NCBI RefSeq assembly: GCF_025698545.1
Contig: NC_068577.1
Location: 6,959,501 to 7,023,500, forward strand
Direction: 5' to 3'
Length of the DNA stretch: 64,000 nt
Source: Gossypium raimondii
Lineage: Eukaryota > Streptophyta > Magnoliopsida > Malvales > Malvaceae
The translations under genes and the position numbers were made by a program. Shown here in pieces: positions 13,330-24,730 of the stretch (its first letter is position 1; every line of letters starts with the position of its first letter). A model generated the notes under the pieces. That model did no database searches, was not told the origin of the DNA, and worked only from the letters and a program-made list of their open reading frames with translations.

Positions 13330-13553
13330 CATACAATTTATTTCTTATTTGCCATTTTGTCTAATCATTCATACAGTTCTTATTATGCAATCCATACAAA
13401 ATTGCGTTGAGCTAGCGGAAGGACTGATTAGACATATTTAATTAGGTCTTAAATAATTTTTACTAAATTCCAACTTTTTGGTTATTAATCAAAAATTAAT
13501 TAGTCACGAAATAATCCACTAAAAGCACAACATTTAAATTGCCTATTATATAC
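13330..13553. repeat. Older repeat, left part (interrupted by Copia)
   Basis: The text just left of the Copia element (TTAGTCACGAAATAATCCAC at 13500-13519) and just right of it (CATTATGGAAGCTAC) reads continuously once the insertion and one TATAC copy are removed. It then parallels 62640-62720 (TTTAGTCATGAAGTCATTCCAC, then CCATTACGAAAGCAAC). The right part continues at 17475-18300. The repeat class is not determined. Confidence 0.5.
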
Positions 13554-13745
13554 TATTAGACAGTTAGTTTGTTCAACTGTTCAACTGAATTTGTTAGTTG
13601 TTAGTAGCAGTTGCTTCCTCTTGTATGTGTATATATTCACTTATCATCTACTCTATGAAATCAATCAATAATTCAGAAGTTCTTTCACTAAGATAGTATA
13701 GTTGAGTTTTTATATTCTTTATTGTTCTTGTATACAATTCTTTCA
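13554..13745 (+). repeat. 5' LTR of Copia element 1
   Basis: 192 bases, starting TATTAGACAG (presumably from an original TGTTAG) and ending TTCTTTCA directly before the primer-binding site. It is matched along its length by 17277-17469. Confidence 0.9.
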
Positions 13746-13788
13746 TGGTATCAATCGTTGGTTCCTTCTGGGTTCCAGTTTGTATTTG

Positions 13789-14500
13789 ATGGCTACTTCT
13801 TCATTTGATGAGTCTTTAGCTCCGGTTCACAACTCCTCATCGCCTTGTCCTTCAGATGGTGCTCGCCCTGTTCGTGTGGTGCAGTCTTTTTCTAGGCATG
13901 AAATGGTAAAGCTTAGAGAGGAAACATACGTTCAATGGTAGCATCAAATTAAGCTTATCATTGAAGGGTATGATCTTACCAGTTACATTCTTGGTAACTT
14001 CTGATCCCGTCTAGATTTGTGGCTGATAGTGAAGGGAAGTTGGTTCCCAATCCCGATTTTGTAACGTATCATTAGTAAGATAAGCTTCTTGCTTCTTGGC
14101 TTTTATCTAATATTAGTACTAATCTTCTATTGTGTTTTACAAGAACCACCTCTGCTCGTGAAGTCTAGACTAAGGCTTGTCAACTGTTTGCTGCAGTTTC
14201 CAGTGGTAAAGTCTCTCACCTGAAACATGATTTACACTTGATCAAGAAAGGGCATTTATCTGTCAAAGAGTATCTGGCAAAAATTAAAGTTACCTGTGAT
14301 TTGCTTCACACCTCTAGTCATCTCATTTCCATCAAGGAGCAAGTTGAGATTGTTCTAGCCGATTTTTTAACTAAATTCGAGTCTATGCTCACCATTGTAT
14401 CTTTCTCATCAGAGCCTCTAGCTATAGACCACATTTTGGATATACTGTTAAAGTGTGAATGACGACAACATCGATTTATCTCAAAGATCCCTATTCAGGT
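13789..14500 (+). pseudogene. Copia 1 gag remnant
   Basis: The frame opens with ATG at 13789 (MATSSFDESLAPVHNSS). After stops and frame changes, 14238-14462 still reads as the Gag/UBN2 segment: HLSVKEYLAKIKVTCDLL, then an EQVEIVLADF-like phrase. Gag builds the cytoplasmic particle in which the RNA is copied. No intact zinc knuckle is visible. Several stops (for example TAG at 13939-13941) rule out a working protein. Confidence 0.75.
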
Positions 14501-14864
14501 AAATATGGCCAACTTTAGGCCCAGTGGCCAATCAGGTCACCTATTTGGCTCACTCAAATGTCATTGGTTTTGGGTTGTCTCAATCCGCGCATGATAGGTT
14601 GTCTAGTCTTCAGTCTGCTATGTTTTCACTTAGGTGTGTCTTATTTAGTGCTTCAGTTAGGACATCGTGTGGGAGTGCTCCGTATAATAATATTGTGGTG
14701 TTGTTTCAGGCTGGGTATGCGCCGCATCAAATTGATACTTTATCAGTGTTTCAGTCTATTAGGCCATCGAATACTTCCAGGCTTGGGACTATTTTTGAGC
14801 CACTAAAGGTAACTCCACTAAGTCTGGTTTCCCTATTGCATTTTCTATTGGGCCAAATGCTTCA

Positions 14865-16180
14865 TTGCCCCATACATCTGCTGAGTCATCTACTTGGTAC
14901 CCTGACTCAGGTGCCACCAATCACGTGTATCAAGAGGCCTCAGTATTAAATTTTTCAAGTGAATATTTTGGTAATATTCCTTTTCTTGTGGGTGATGGTA
15001 CGAGTGCCAATATTGAGCATTTGGGTCATAGGACAATTTCTGCTTCATATAAATTATTTCATTTAACAAATGTGTTACATGTACCTAAGATTTAGAAAAA
15101 TTTGCTCCCTGTTTCTCAATTTTCTCAGGATAATAATGTCTTTTTTGAGTTTCACCCGTTTCATTGTCTTGTAAATGATATACAAACTCAGGAAATTTTA
15201 CTCCGAGGCCACACACATGAGGGGTTGTATCGGTTCTCTCCGACAATGTCTTTTGTCAACATGGGGTCTATTCAAGGTACTGAGATGTCTCTTCAAAATA
15301 CAGAGTTGGGCACCAAGCAAAAAGCGTTTGAGCTGTGGCATCGTCAACTTGGACATCTGTCGTCGAATGTTGTAAGTTCGGTTTTAAAAAGTTGTAATAC
15401 TATTGTTGATGCTAATAAATTACAGTATATTTGTTCTGCTTGTCAACAAAGGAAGTCACATAAGCTACCTTTTTGGATTCCACCACGATGTATCATCATC
15501 TTTTTGATTTGGTTGTTTCCGATTTATAGGGACCCGCTTCTATTAATTGTGGGCCTAGTTGGTGTTATATTTATTTTGTTGATGTTTGTAACCGGTTTAC
15601 ATGGTTGTTTTTTATTCAAAAGAATTCTCAAGCTATTGACTGTTTTGTTTAGTTTTAGAAAATGGTTCAAGTTCAGTTTGATAAAGATATCAAGCAATTT
15701 CAGAGTGACTGAGGTAGTAAATTTTGCGTGTTCTCATCTTTGTTGGCTTAGCATGAAATCCTTCATCGTGTTATATGCCTACACACATCCCAAAAAAAAT
15801 AGGATTGTCGAAAGGAAACATCGTCATATAGTGGAAATTGGGTTCACATTACTTGCTCAAGCCCATTTGCCGATGAAATATTGGGGTTATGCTTTTTCAT
15901 GTGTTGTACATTTAATAAATCGATTGCCCACTCCGGTTCTTCAACATCAGTCTTCGTACTTGATTCTTTAGGGTACTCCTCTGACATATGACCATCTTCG
16001 AGTTTTTTGGTGTTGTTGCTACTTGTATCTCAGGTCGTTTAATCACAAATTGGAGTTCTGATTTCAACCATGTATTTTCTTTGGTTATAGTTCCCAACAC
16101 AAAGGTTACCAATGTCTTACTCCGGATGGCTGGGTGTTTGTTTCTCAACATATAGTATTTGATGAGGATCGATTTTTGTT
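14865..16180 (+). pseudogene. Copia 1 protease and integrase remnant
   Basis: The protease is recognisable from TWYPDSGATNH (catalytic DSGA) near 14895-14930. It is followed by the GAG-pre-integrase motif ELWHRQLGHLSSN near 15328-15366 and CSACQQRKSHKLPF near 15433-15474, the zinc-finger part of integrase. The catalytic core is badly damaged, but RIVERKHRHIVEIG (15802-15843) and the YWGYAFSCVVHLINRLP phrase near 15880-15930 are the usual integrase C-terminal core. A TAG at 15969-15971 and later frame changes break it. It acts in cDNA integration when intact. Confidence 0.8.
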
Positions 16181-16279
16181 CTCTTTTAGTGCCCCGTCTG
16201 TCTCTTTGACATCCAAGCGAGTCACCACCTCTCTTCTTCTAGTGCACTCCACTCTGTTACACACGATGCCCTCGAGATT

Positions 16280-17275
16280 GATCAGTCTCATATGTATGTA
16301 TTAGTTTATATTGATGGCATTATTATTACAGGTGACTCACTTGTCAAGATTGATACACTTGTTCACTGACTTTACACTGATTTTTCACTCAAAGACATGG
16401 GGCCCCTTCATTATTTTTTGGATGTTGAGGTGACCCGTTCATCAACTGGTGCTCTTCATCTTTGTCAACAAAAGTACATTCTTGATCTCTTGGAACGTTG
16501 TTATATGGATAAGGCTAGAGGCGTCCATAAACTCATGATTAGCTCGTGCTCTCTCTCTAAACATATGAGAACTCCGTTTAATGATCCTCGTAAATACCGG
16601 AGTATTAATAAAGCGTTACAATATGTAGTTCTCACTCGACCCGACATCACATATGTTGTTAACCGTATCTGTTAGTTTATGCACGCCCCAACCGATATCT
16701 ATTTCATGGAAAGCAAGCAGTTCATAGAAATCAAGCAAATCTTGCGCTACCTCGATGCCACCATTGACTACAAGTTACATATTCGGCTTTTTGAAAGGTT
16801 ATCTCTAGTCGGATATGCTGATGCAAATTGGGGATTAGACTTTGATGATCATCGATCCACCACCAGGCATTATGTGTATTTTGGTGGGAATTTCATCTCG
16901 TGGTGCTCTAAAAAACAACAAGTTGTTTCCTGGTCGACAGCTGAGGCATAGTATCAAGGTTTAGCTACTGCAACTGCTAGCATCACATGGTTAGAGTCAT
17001 TATTACAGGAACTTTGATTTTTCTCTAACGATACCCCGACCATCTGGTGCAATAACTCTAGTGTCGTGGCAGTTGCAACCAATCCCGTCCTTCATTCAAA
17101 ATTTAAGCATGTTGAGCTTGACTTGTTTTTTGTTCGAGAGAAAGTTGCTAATGGATCTTTCGCTGTTGGTGAGGCACCCGCTTGTGATCAGGTTGCCGAT
17201 ATCCTTACCAAATTGTTGTCTTCTTCTTATTTTTTTCGTTTTCGAGAGAAACTCTGGGTTTCAATAGATGGGTGA
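16280..17275 (+). pseudogene. Copia 1 reverse transcriptase end and RNase H remnant
   Basis: The reading frame re-emerges at YVLVYIDGIIITGDS (about 16294-16338). The catalytic YVDD box is altered to YIDG, losing one of the two metal-binding Asp residues. The text continues MGPLHYFLDVEVTRSS and CQQKYILDLLERC (RT thumb), then RNase H with VGYADANWGLDFDDHRST (16808-16860) and a WCSKKQQVVSWSTAEA block, followed by a stop. The first two-thirds of RT is absent, which implies an internal deletion. The end at 17275 abuts the 3' LTR. Confidence 0.8.
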
Positions 17276-17276
17276 A

Positions 17277-17469
17277 TATTAGATGGTTAGTTTGTTCAAC
17301 TGTTCAACTGAATTTGTTAGTTGTTAGAAGCAATTTCTTCCTCTTGTATATGTATATATTCTCCTATCATCTACTCTATGAAATCAAGAAATAATTCACA
17401 AATTCTTTCACTAAGATAGTATAGTTGAGTTTTTCTATTATTTACTGTTCTTCTATACAATTTTTTTCA
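17277..17469 (+). repeat. 3' LTR of Copia element 1
   Basis: 193 bases, the same as the 5' LTR apart from scattered substitutions. It ends TTTTTTTCA and is followed by the TATAC duplication. Confidence 0.9.
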
Positions 17470-17474
17470 TATAC

Positions 17475-18300
17475 CATTATGGAAGCTACAAACATTTAGC
17501 TTTTATCCAATGATCTTGTCATATGTGCTACTCTCATAGGATATCTTTAATCTTATTAGATTAAATTTTTCACCTAATTTAGACCATTTTATCTCTTGGT
17601 TACCATTGTATCTTTTGTGATGAAAATGATCATTACTTACAAAGAGTAATGATAGCCATTTGTCTCAGACGAATGACTTATGGTCACGTTTTATTTCCAT
17701 AATCCATACAATGTCAGTGAGAGGATACCATTTACTCTTTATTTGAGCTATGAATTCTAATATTATAGGTGATTTCATGCCATACATAAGTCATGTACCC
17801 CATATAATCAACTTACAACCCACTACCATGATAACTCAAATTTTCAATACATCAAAGTACATCAGTATACATGCATGGTCATGCACTTACTAGAGATTTA
17901 ATAAGTCATAGCATGAACATCACAAGTAAATAAATCCATAAATGAATCTAGGATAAATTCAACTTAAGTCCTAGATGATGCAACGTTAGTCTAGACAATC
18001 ATATCCATGTCTTTGTTTCTAGGAGTCATTCACTTGATAGCCAAGACAAGCTATTTCTCCATTTAGACTTATAGACAACATGATAGTCCCCTATTTATTT
18101 GAATTATTTGCTTAATCTAATCTTGTGGAATATGAACAATTTAGATTATCTACTAATAAAAGTTGTCTATTGCTTTATAATTCGTTCTTATAATTAAATT
18201 TATTATTATCAAGGAGCATATATTTGCTTATTCATTTCGCTTGTCATGCAAAAACTGTTGAGGACAAACATATAATGATTTATCAATGAAGCATAGAGTA
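17475..18300. repeat. Older repeat, right part (relative at 62.6-63.5 kb)
   Basis: Extended but diverged similarity to 62700-63450. Shared phrases appear in the same order: TTTATCTCTTGGTTACCATTG / TTTATCTCATGGTAACCATT, GAGGATACCATTTACTC / GAGGATATCATTTACCC, CACAAGTAAATAAATCCATAAA / CACAAGTGAATAAGTCCATAAA, CTTGTCATGCAAAAACTGTTGAGGACAA / TTACATGCAAAAATCATGTGAGGACAA. It is probably an old LTR or internal retrotransposon sequence; the class is not settled. Confidence 0.6.
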
Positions 18301-19566
18301 ATTTTATTTATTCAATCAATCAAAAAATTACTAGTATGATAAAATCATTGCTTTAAAAGTACAAATATTAACAATTGTTACTCAAATCAACAACCATTTC
18401 CACCTCCACTTGAGTCATCTTTATCCCACTCTTAAGCAAAAATCCAAAATCCTAACTCATATTCCTTGAAATATAATGAATTGTAAGAATGAGTAAAAAC
18501 ATTACAAGACCAACTATCGTAACAACAACTATATCAATAGCAGCAGAAGATTTAATAGAATACCCAAATTATTCAGGAATTATGGGCAAACCAAAATCCA
18601 CCCCCCAAAAAAAAACCCAACAATCACCATAACAAAACAAGGCAGACTCTTCACATCAAGATCAACAATGACATCCTGATAAACATGATGAGTCCAACGC
18701 TTAGGTAGTATTGTTATAATAACAAAATACACCTCTAAAAAACCATATGCAAGCCTTAAGGAGAGAGAGGCAATCTTTATGCAAAATTAGGTTTAATTAT
18801 GATGTGGAGTGAACTTCTTTCTCCAATAATCTTCTAGCTCCACACATAGTTGTAGAATACATGCCACCAAATTTTTAACCACTGAAAGAGAAAATTAAAC
18901 TAGAGATCCTACTAATCATATTTTATAGTATAAGAATTATATGGAGACTCAATGCCACTTATGCACTCAAATGAAGAGTTTCCCCATTATGTTGTGAAAT
19001 TATGCAAGAACGTGGTATTTGTCTTTACCAGAAGGTTCCATTCAGAGTTTTGATAAACTAGCACACCAATCTACAGCCTATTCCTAGTAAATAAAGCAAC
19101 CTATAAAAACCCTACCGACACGCTAGGCTCACTAACTCTCAAAAAAGTCACATTCGATCCACTTTCAAACTTATCAACCCTCAAGAAGATCATAGCTTAC
19201 CTACACCCTAAACCGGGACTAGAGTTAGACTCTACAAAAAAATCATCATGAGATGAAGGCCCACTCCAAACCCTTCATTGCTTAAATAAGGACTCCCTCT
19301 TCTAGAAAGAAGAACAAAAAAAAAAAAAAGAGCGAAACTCTACTCCTTTGCTACCTTGACTTTCTCTACCCATTCAATCTAGTGGCTTTTTGCATCATTC
19401 CATAGTGTGAACCACCACATTCCAACGACTCTCGGCACTCTATACAATGTGAATCGCCCTTGTTGTGGCTTCTAAAATCTTATATAACTTTAGTGTTATA
19501 ACATAGGTAAAACCTAAACATTGACAATCATTTTCTTATCCCTTTAACAAAATAACAAAAAATAAA
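18301..19566. other. Gene-free stretch
   Basis: No supported gene on either strand. The minus strand at about 18770-18480 has short protein-like snatches broken by stops, not assignable to a family. A run of A residues lies at about 19316-19329. Confidence 0.3.
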
Positions 19567-20117
19567 TGTTAACTTCTACTATTAGTCCTTATACTTAAGA
19601 AAGTTGTGGATCTAGTCCGTGTATTTTAATTTGAGCATTTTTAGTCCATTACTTTTCAATTTTAAAATTTCAATCCTTACCATATGATAATTGTTAAATT
19701 CGTGAAATTCTACTATTTCCAAAATCCAAAAAGCAAACATATTATCAAATGCCTAATGCAATGTTAGCTTCTTATTTTCAAATTTTACTCACTAAAAATC
19801 CAATAAATGGAATAATCATTATCATTCGTGTCAAGATTGAAATTTTGAATTTTGAAAAGTATAGTGACTTAAAATGATCCAACTGGAGAATAATGACTAA
19901 ATATACAATCTGACGCATAGTATACTACTAGTAATTGAATTTAATCGACAAATTTAACTGTTATTATTTGGGTCTAGACTAAAATTTCAAAATTCAAAAA
20001 GAGTAAAGACTAAATCTGACCAATTCAAAAAGTCTAGAATTAAAATTGATTAAATTAAAGTACAGGACCTAAATTCATAACTTTTACAAAGTAGACGAAC
20101 TAATAGTGAATTTAACC
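19567..20117. mobile_element. Palindromic MITE (family B), 551 bp
   Basis: Long imperfect terminal inverted repeats: the left arm TTCTACTATTAGTCC...GTGTATTTTAATTTGAGCAT mirrors the right arm ATGATC/TTAAATTAAAGTACAGGACC...CTAATAGTGAATTTAACC. Nine-base flanks AAAAATAAA (19558-19566) and AGAAATAAA (20118-20126) match at eight of nine, suggesting a Mutator-type target-site duplication. There is no coding capacity. Relatives lie at about 7995, 43558-43926, 48428-49015 and 49858-50105. Confidence 0.65.
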
Positions 20118-21045
20118 AGAAATAAACTTCATGCGACCCACGTATATGACAGCAAATGCATGATATAAGCATGAGTTTGATGATGACACACATGAGCATA
20201 TTTTTTAAATTTATGAAACTAATTATAATGTTTGTGTTTTTTTACAAGGAAAAGGCCTGAATGTGCCACCTATCACATAACTCAATCTCACTTTTTTTTT
20301 TTTTTTTTTTGCTTTCTGTTTTTTCAGTTCCTCCGTTTTTAAGTTTATCTTATAATAATTAATTCACTTCAATTACTTTCCTTCTTATTATAATAATATT
20401 GATTTTGAATTTTTTATTTTTATTTTTTGCTTTTAAAGCATTTTGTGTTCTAAAAGTATTTTTAAAAGTAATGTTAAACTGGTGCTAAGTCATATTTAAG
20501 TACATAATATCTTTTAATTTAAGACTTAGAAAATTTATAAATAGTTTAAAATTATATATAAAAGAAAAAATGTTACAATAATAGCTAAAATAAGTATATA
20601 TAAAAGAAAAAATTATTTGTTCAAAAAAAAGTATATGTATACTATTATTTAATTCTCTTATTGAATTAGTGCTGGATTTACTTGTGACACATATTGAATT
20701 AAAAATAAGTAAAAATAATTTCTAATACAAAATAACAAATATTATTATTAAGCTATTTTTATATTTTTATATAAAATCTACAAAACTAAAATAAATTTTA
20801 AAAATTACCCTCCTATAGTAGGATTTACCATTGGGAGCTACGATACCATAATTTTAAAACTTTAACTTTACATATTTTTCAATCAAAATTCTATTTGATG
20901 TTTATATAATTTTTTTATAAATACGTATTTTACATAAATTTTCTACTCACATATAGAGAGTATGTCACAGTTTTATATATATATATATATATAAGGAACA
21001 GTAAATGTTTGTATAAAAACAAAGAAAAAGTACATGTTATAATAA
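20118..21045. other. Gene-free stretch with simple repeats
   Basis: No gene. It holds a T tract at about 20292-20310 and a TA microsatellite at about 20973-20993. Confidence 0.5.
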
Positions 21046-21054
21046 TAGCTAAAA

Positions 21055-21423
21055 GACATAATGATTTTCTTTATATTCCAACTTTAAAAAATAATCATTT
21101 TAGTTATATATTTAATTTTTCGTCTTTTAATCTTTGAATTCACATTTTTGTCAAAACAGTTCAAAATGAAGGAAAAACGTTACATACTCGTGGATGACAC
21201 ATCAACATTTAATTAATTTTATAAATATTAAAAAGTATTTTTTATAGTTTTTAATAATTTTAATGATTTCTAATTTTAAATTTTTTCAAAAGTTAATTAA
21301 ATGTTGACATGCCATTTACCTGAATAACGTTAATTATTCAATCCATTTTGAATTAATTTGACAAAAGAAAAATTTTAATAACTAAAAAATTAAATAAATA
21401 ACTAAAATGAATTTGATTATGCC
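21055..21423. mobile_element. Palindromic MITE (family A), 369 bp, 9-bp TSD
   Basis: Perfect 9-base flanking duplications TAGCTAAAA at 21046-21054 and 21424-21432. The ends G(A/G)CATAATNA are inverted (left GACATAATGATTTTC, right read in reverse GGCATAATCAAATTCA), and the two halves are largely inverted copies of each other. The 9-bp duplication and palindromic build point to a non-autonomous Mutator-type element. Relatives lie at 48517-48700 (partial) and 49499-49852. Confidence 0.75.
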
Positions 21424-21822
21424 TAGCTAAAATAAGATACCTTACTTGGGAATTATGCAATGCAAAAGCATTCCATAATCCGTTACGTGCCATCGTGGGG
21501 AAGTTTCAGTGAGCACCCAATACCTTCAACTAATTGATTTTTCTTTATAAATATTATATAGGTAGGAGGTTGAGTTAGTGTAATAAGTTAAATTTAATAT
21601 TAATTTAATTAAAAATAATTAAAAATTTTATCTTTTATATTTATTATGTATTTGATCAAGTTGATATTACGAGTTAATTAAATTGATTAAAATCTTAAAT
21701 TTATTGAGCAAACCAAACTCTTATTTATTTTATTATAAATTTTTTATAAATATATTTGTTGTAAATCAAGGATGCACTATGATCCACTATACAATAAAAT
21801 TGTTTTACTTCCTCTCCCACAC

Positions 21823-21830
21823 TATAAATA
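21823..21830 (+). promoter_or_regulatory. Probable TATA box of NAC104
   Basis: TATAAATA within CACACTATAAATATCACC, 85-92 bases upstream of the NAC104 start codon. This leaves room for a short 5' leader of about 55-60 bases that ends in an AG-repeat run (21902-21913). The only strong TATA match near the gene. Confidence 0.6.
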
Positions 21831-21914
21831 TCACCCACTACACAAATCCTTCTCCTTCACTATCCTTCTCCTCCTTAGTTTGTTGCATTTCTACTGCTAT
21901 ATAGAGAGAGAGAG

Positions 21915-23325
21915 ATGGGAGATAATAATAGCATTAATAAAGTGCCTCCAGGATTCAGATTCCATCCCACAGATGAAGAGCTAGTGGTTCATTTCCTTCA
22001 ACGTAAGGCCGCCCTCTTGCCTTGCCACCCTGACGTTATCCCTGATCTTCACCTCTATCCCTATGATCCCTGGGAACTTGATGGTATTTATATAATAATA
22101 TTCTTATTTTTATTCAACTTATCATGCTAGTTGGACACTATTAATTGAAGTTTAAGTCTCGAGTCTTGTGTATAGAAAAAATAGTGTTACAAGAGTTTTG
22201 CTTTTTATTTGACTTGATTTTGAATTTAGTTGAGATTTAATGTGAATATTATATAGATATGGTAGAAAGTTGAATAATAATAATATTATAATGTATGTTT
22301 GTTTTGGTAAATAGGTAAAGCATTGGGGGAGGGAAAGCAGTGGTACTATTACAGCAGGAGGAGTGAAAATAGGAATACAAGGAATGGGTATTGGAAGGCA
22401 ATGGGAATGGAAGAAAGTGTAGTGAATAGGAGTAGTAGCAGGAGAGTTGGCATTAAAAAATACTTGGTTTTCTTCATTGGTGAAGCTGAAGAAGGAGGAG
22501 GAGGAGGTGTCAAGACAGATTGGATAATGCATGAATATCGTCTCTCGGATTCGGATTCCAGCAGCGGTACCTCTAGATCATCCAAACGTAGAGGACATAA
22601 TTCCAAAATAGTTAGTATCCTTTTATATACAATTCTTCATTTGTAACTCGTTCTAAATAAATGTCAATTTTGACCTAAATTCGATTTATTCATCACGAAA
22701 TTTAAATCTGATCTAATTTGATTGATTCATAAAAAAATTAAATAATTAAATAAAACGAAACTTGAAAGTGGATCCAAAAGGGGAAGGCAACAACTTTGTT
22801 AGAATGAGAAAATTACATTTTGATTTCTTTAAAAAATTAATTATTCAAATTAGATTTTTTTAGGACAAAATTGAAAAATTTTAGCCAGACCTTCAAAAGT
22901 TTTCTAATTTAACACAAAATTCTTGACTTCGCCCCTTTCATAAAACTTGAACCTTCAAATCAGAATGACTCGAACATAAAATTATCAAAATAAGTAACCA
23001 TAAATAACCTTAACTGAAATTAGCCAGTCAAAAAAACTCAACTAACAATTTGAACTGATCGAGATTCAAAATGGATCAAACTTAAAATGATCTTTAACTC
23101 TAAATGACTTTGAATGTTCAAAACCTCAATTAAAATCAATCCAACCTGTCTATTTATTATCCTGTTTTGGTTATTTTTCAGGACTATAGCAAATGGGTTA
23201 TCTGTCGAGTTTATGAAAGAAGGTGTAGTACAAGTGATGAGGAGGATGGTGGAATGGAACTATCGTGCTTGGACGAAGTGTTTTTATCCTTGGATGATGA
23301 TGATGAAATCAGCAATTGCCATTAA
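21915..23325 (+). CDS. NAC104: NAC domain transcription factor NAC104/XND1
   Basis: Three exons, 21915-22083, 22315-22610 and 23182-23325, join in phase to a 202-residue protein. Both introns are GT-AG and sit at usual NAC positions. NAC subdomain A reads [19 protein letters not shown] (about residues 9-27), and later come [35 protein letters not shown] and [14 protein letters not shown]. The C-terminus [19 protein letters not shown] is the diagnostic XND1 tail. In Arabidopsis, XND1 is a nuclear repressor of xylem vessel differentiation and secondary-wall formation. Its short acidic tail binds the retinoblastoma-related protein through an LxCxE-like motif, and here LSCLDE sits in the same place. 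The length is close to the short XND1 family (about 190-200 residues). A five-glycine run and EAEE insertion at about 118-126 is a local expansion. No defects are seen. Confidence 0.95.
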
Positions 23326-24383
23326 TGCTAGATGCATGCATTACCAGCAAACTTTTTTGAATGTACTTTCAAAGAGAAATTAAATTTAAATTGTTAGATT
23401 ATTAATAGTTTTATCCAGGTTAAAGATAGGAGATTGCATAGGGACATGGAATTGTTATTGTAGCAAATATAGTATTATTTTTATTCTAGTAAATGAAAAT
23501 AGAAACATGGAGAAATCCATGCCTATTACTCACTCTGTGTGTGTGTAGTGATGTTGTGTGGGATGGTGGACCAAAGATTCCTCAACCACACCCACCATTT
23601 GTGTTGGAAAAGATTAGATAAATCCAAATGCAATGTGCTCATAATATACATTGATGAAACGTGTGTATCTGAGAGAATAGGAGGGAATTAGAGGAGAGTA
23701 AGTGTCTTGATTTTTTATTTTGATGCTAGACATATGTCGTTTATGTATTGATTGCGAATTTTTTGAAATTTAGTTAATAAATTAATAACTTATCATTATA
23801 GATATAAATTATTATATTAAAAGAATAGATATACGCGACGTGTGAATACCGAATACTCTATCAAGATTAAATGTGTGATCCCAATAATTCGGAATACCAA
23901 TATTTTAACCAAATCCTAAACCTATAAGATATTAGGACTTACAATGTGCAAGTATGGCATTGGGTGAGATTCTCACGTACAAAGGACAATAAGGATAGGG
24001 GACAGGTGGAGCCCTAAGAACACTGTCCGTAAGGCTTTGCTTGAAATTTTTTATTTATTCGATTAAATTTATATAAAAAATTATTTACAAGAGACATCCA
24101 TGTTTTTACCCTTCTAAACTCCAACTTTGATGGTATTTGGAGAAGGTATGGTATGGGTTGGTGGAATTGCTTAGAGAAGCATTGAGTCAGTTATGATGTA
24201 AGGCATCGCACGCTTTTTGCCTTTCTCGCACGTGTTAATACATTACATAATCAACCACCAAAATCTCAAATTCATGCATAACCCACCTTAATCATTAGTC
24301 TTAACCTTTCTATAAAACACAATTTCGTAATTTTGATTAGGGATCACAACCGCTCATATGTTTGTAACTTTTGTTAAATATGA
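23326..24383. other. NAC104 3' region and intergenic DNA
   Basis: 3' flank of NAC104, then gene-free AT-rich DNA. A short (GT)n run lies at about 23536-23547. I see no supported gene up to the Pack-MULE target-site duplication at 24384. Confidence 0.4.
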
Positions 24384-24392
24384 TTTCTGTAA

Positions 24393-24550
24393 GGGTAAAA
24401 TATCAAAATAGTCACTTTTTTTTTTGTCTCAAGTTATATTTTAGTCACTTATATTTGAAATGTTATATTTTAGTCACTTACGTTATCGTGTTGTAACATT
24501 TTAGTCACTGAGTCATTAATTACCTTTAACGGTGTAACGGTAAGCTGGCA
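24393..24550 (+). repeat. Left terminal inverted repeat of Pack-MULE
   Basis: About 158 bases that pair with the reverse complement of 25515-25673 with scattered mismatches. It carries repeated TTTAGTCACTTA phrases. The inner limit is approximate. Confidence 0.85.
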
Positions 24551-24730
24551 TGGGAAGTTAATTTATTTTGTTTCTTTTACCTTCTTTTAACTTTCCTTTC
24601 TTTTTCTTCTTATTTTCCATTCTCTTTTCAGGAAGTCTAAACAGAAAGATTAACTTGCCACTAAGAAGTGGATTATTGAGTTAAATACGAGGGTGAATAG
24701 TTTTTTTTCTTAAAAAAAAAGAAAGAAAAG

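Larger units (their letters stand above)
13554..17469 (+). mobile_element. Decayed Ty1/Copia retrotransposon, 3.9 kb
   Basis: The element has two direct LTRs (13554-13745 and 17277-17469) and a perfect 5-bp target-site duplication TATAC (13549-13553 and 17470-17474). A primer-binding site TGGTATCAATCG, close to the initiator-Met tRNA complement, starts directly after the 5' LTR. The domain order gag, protease, integrase, RT, RNase H identifies Copia. The many stops and frameshifts, and a missing first part of reverse transcriptase between integrase (ending about 16180) and the YIDG box (16306), make it dead. By eye the LTRs differ at about 18-20 of 192 positions (about 10%), so this insertion is older than the Copia at 26364. 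It looks closest to the Ale/Retrofit lineage, an inference from the short LTR and the CQQKYILDLL-type RT text. Confidence 0.9.

Noticed and set aside
18480..18780. Protein-like minus-strand snatches
   Set aside because: Broken by several stops and not matched to any family I know.
22152..22606. Two long minus-strand frames over NAC104 exon 2
   Set aside because: The plus strand carries the conserved NAC domain with correct splice sites; the minus frames have no family text.
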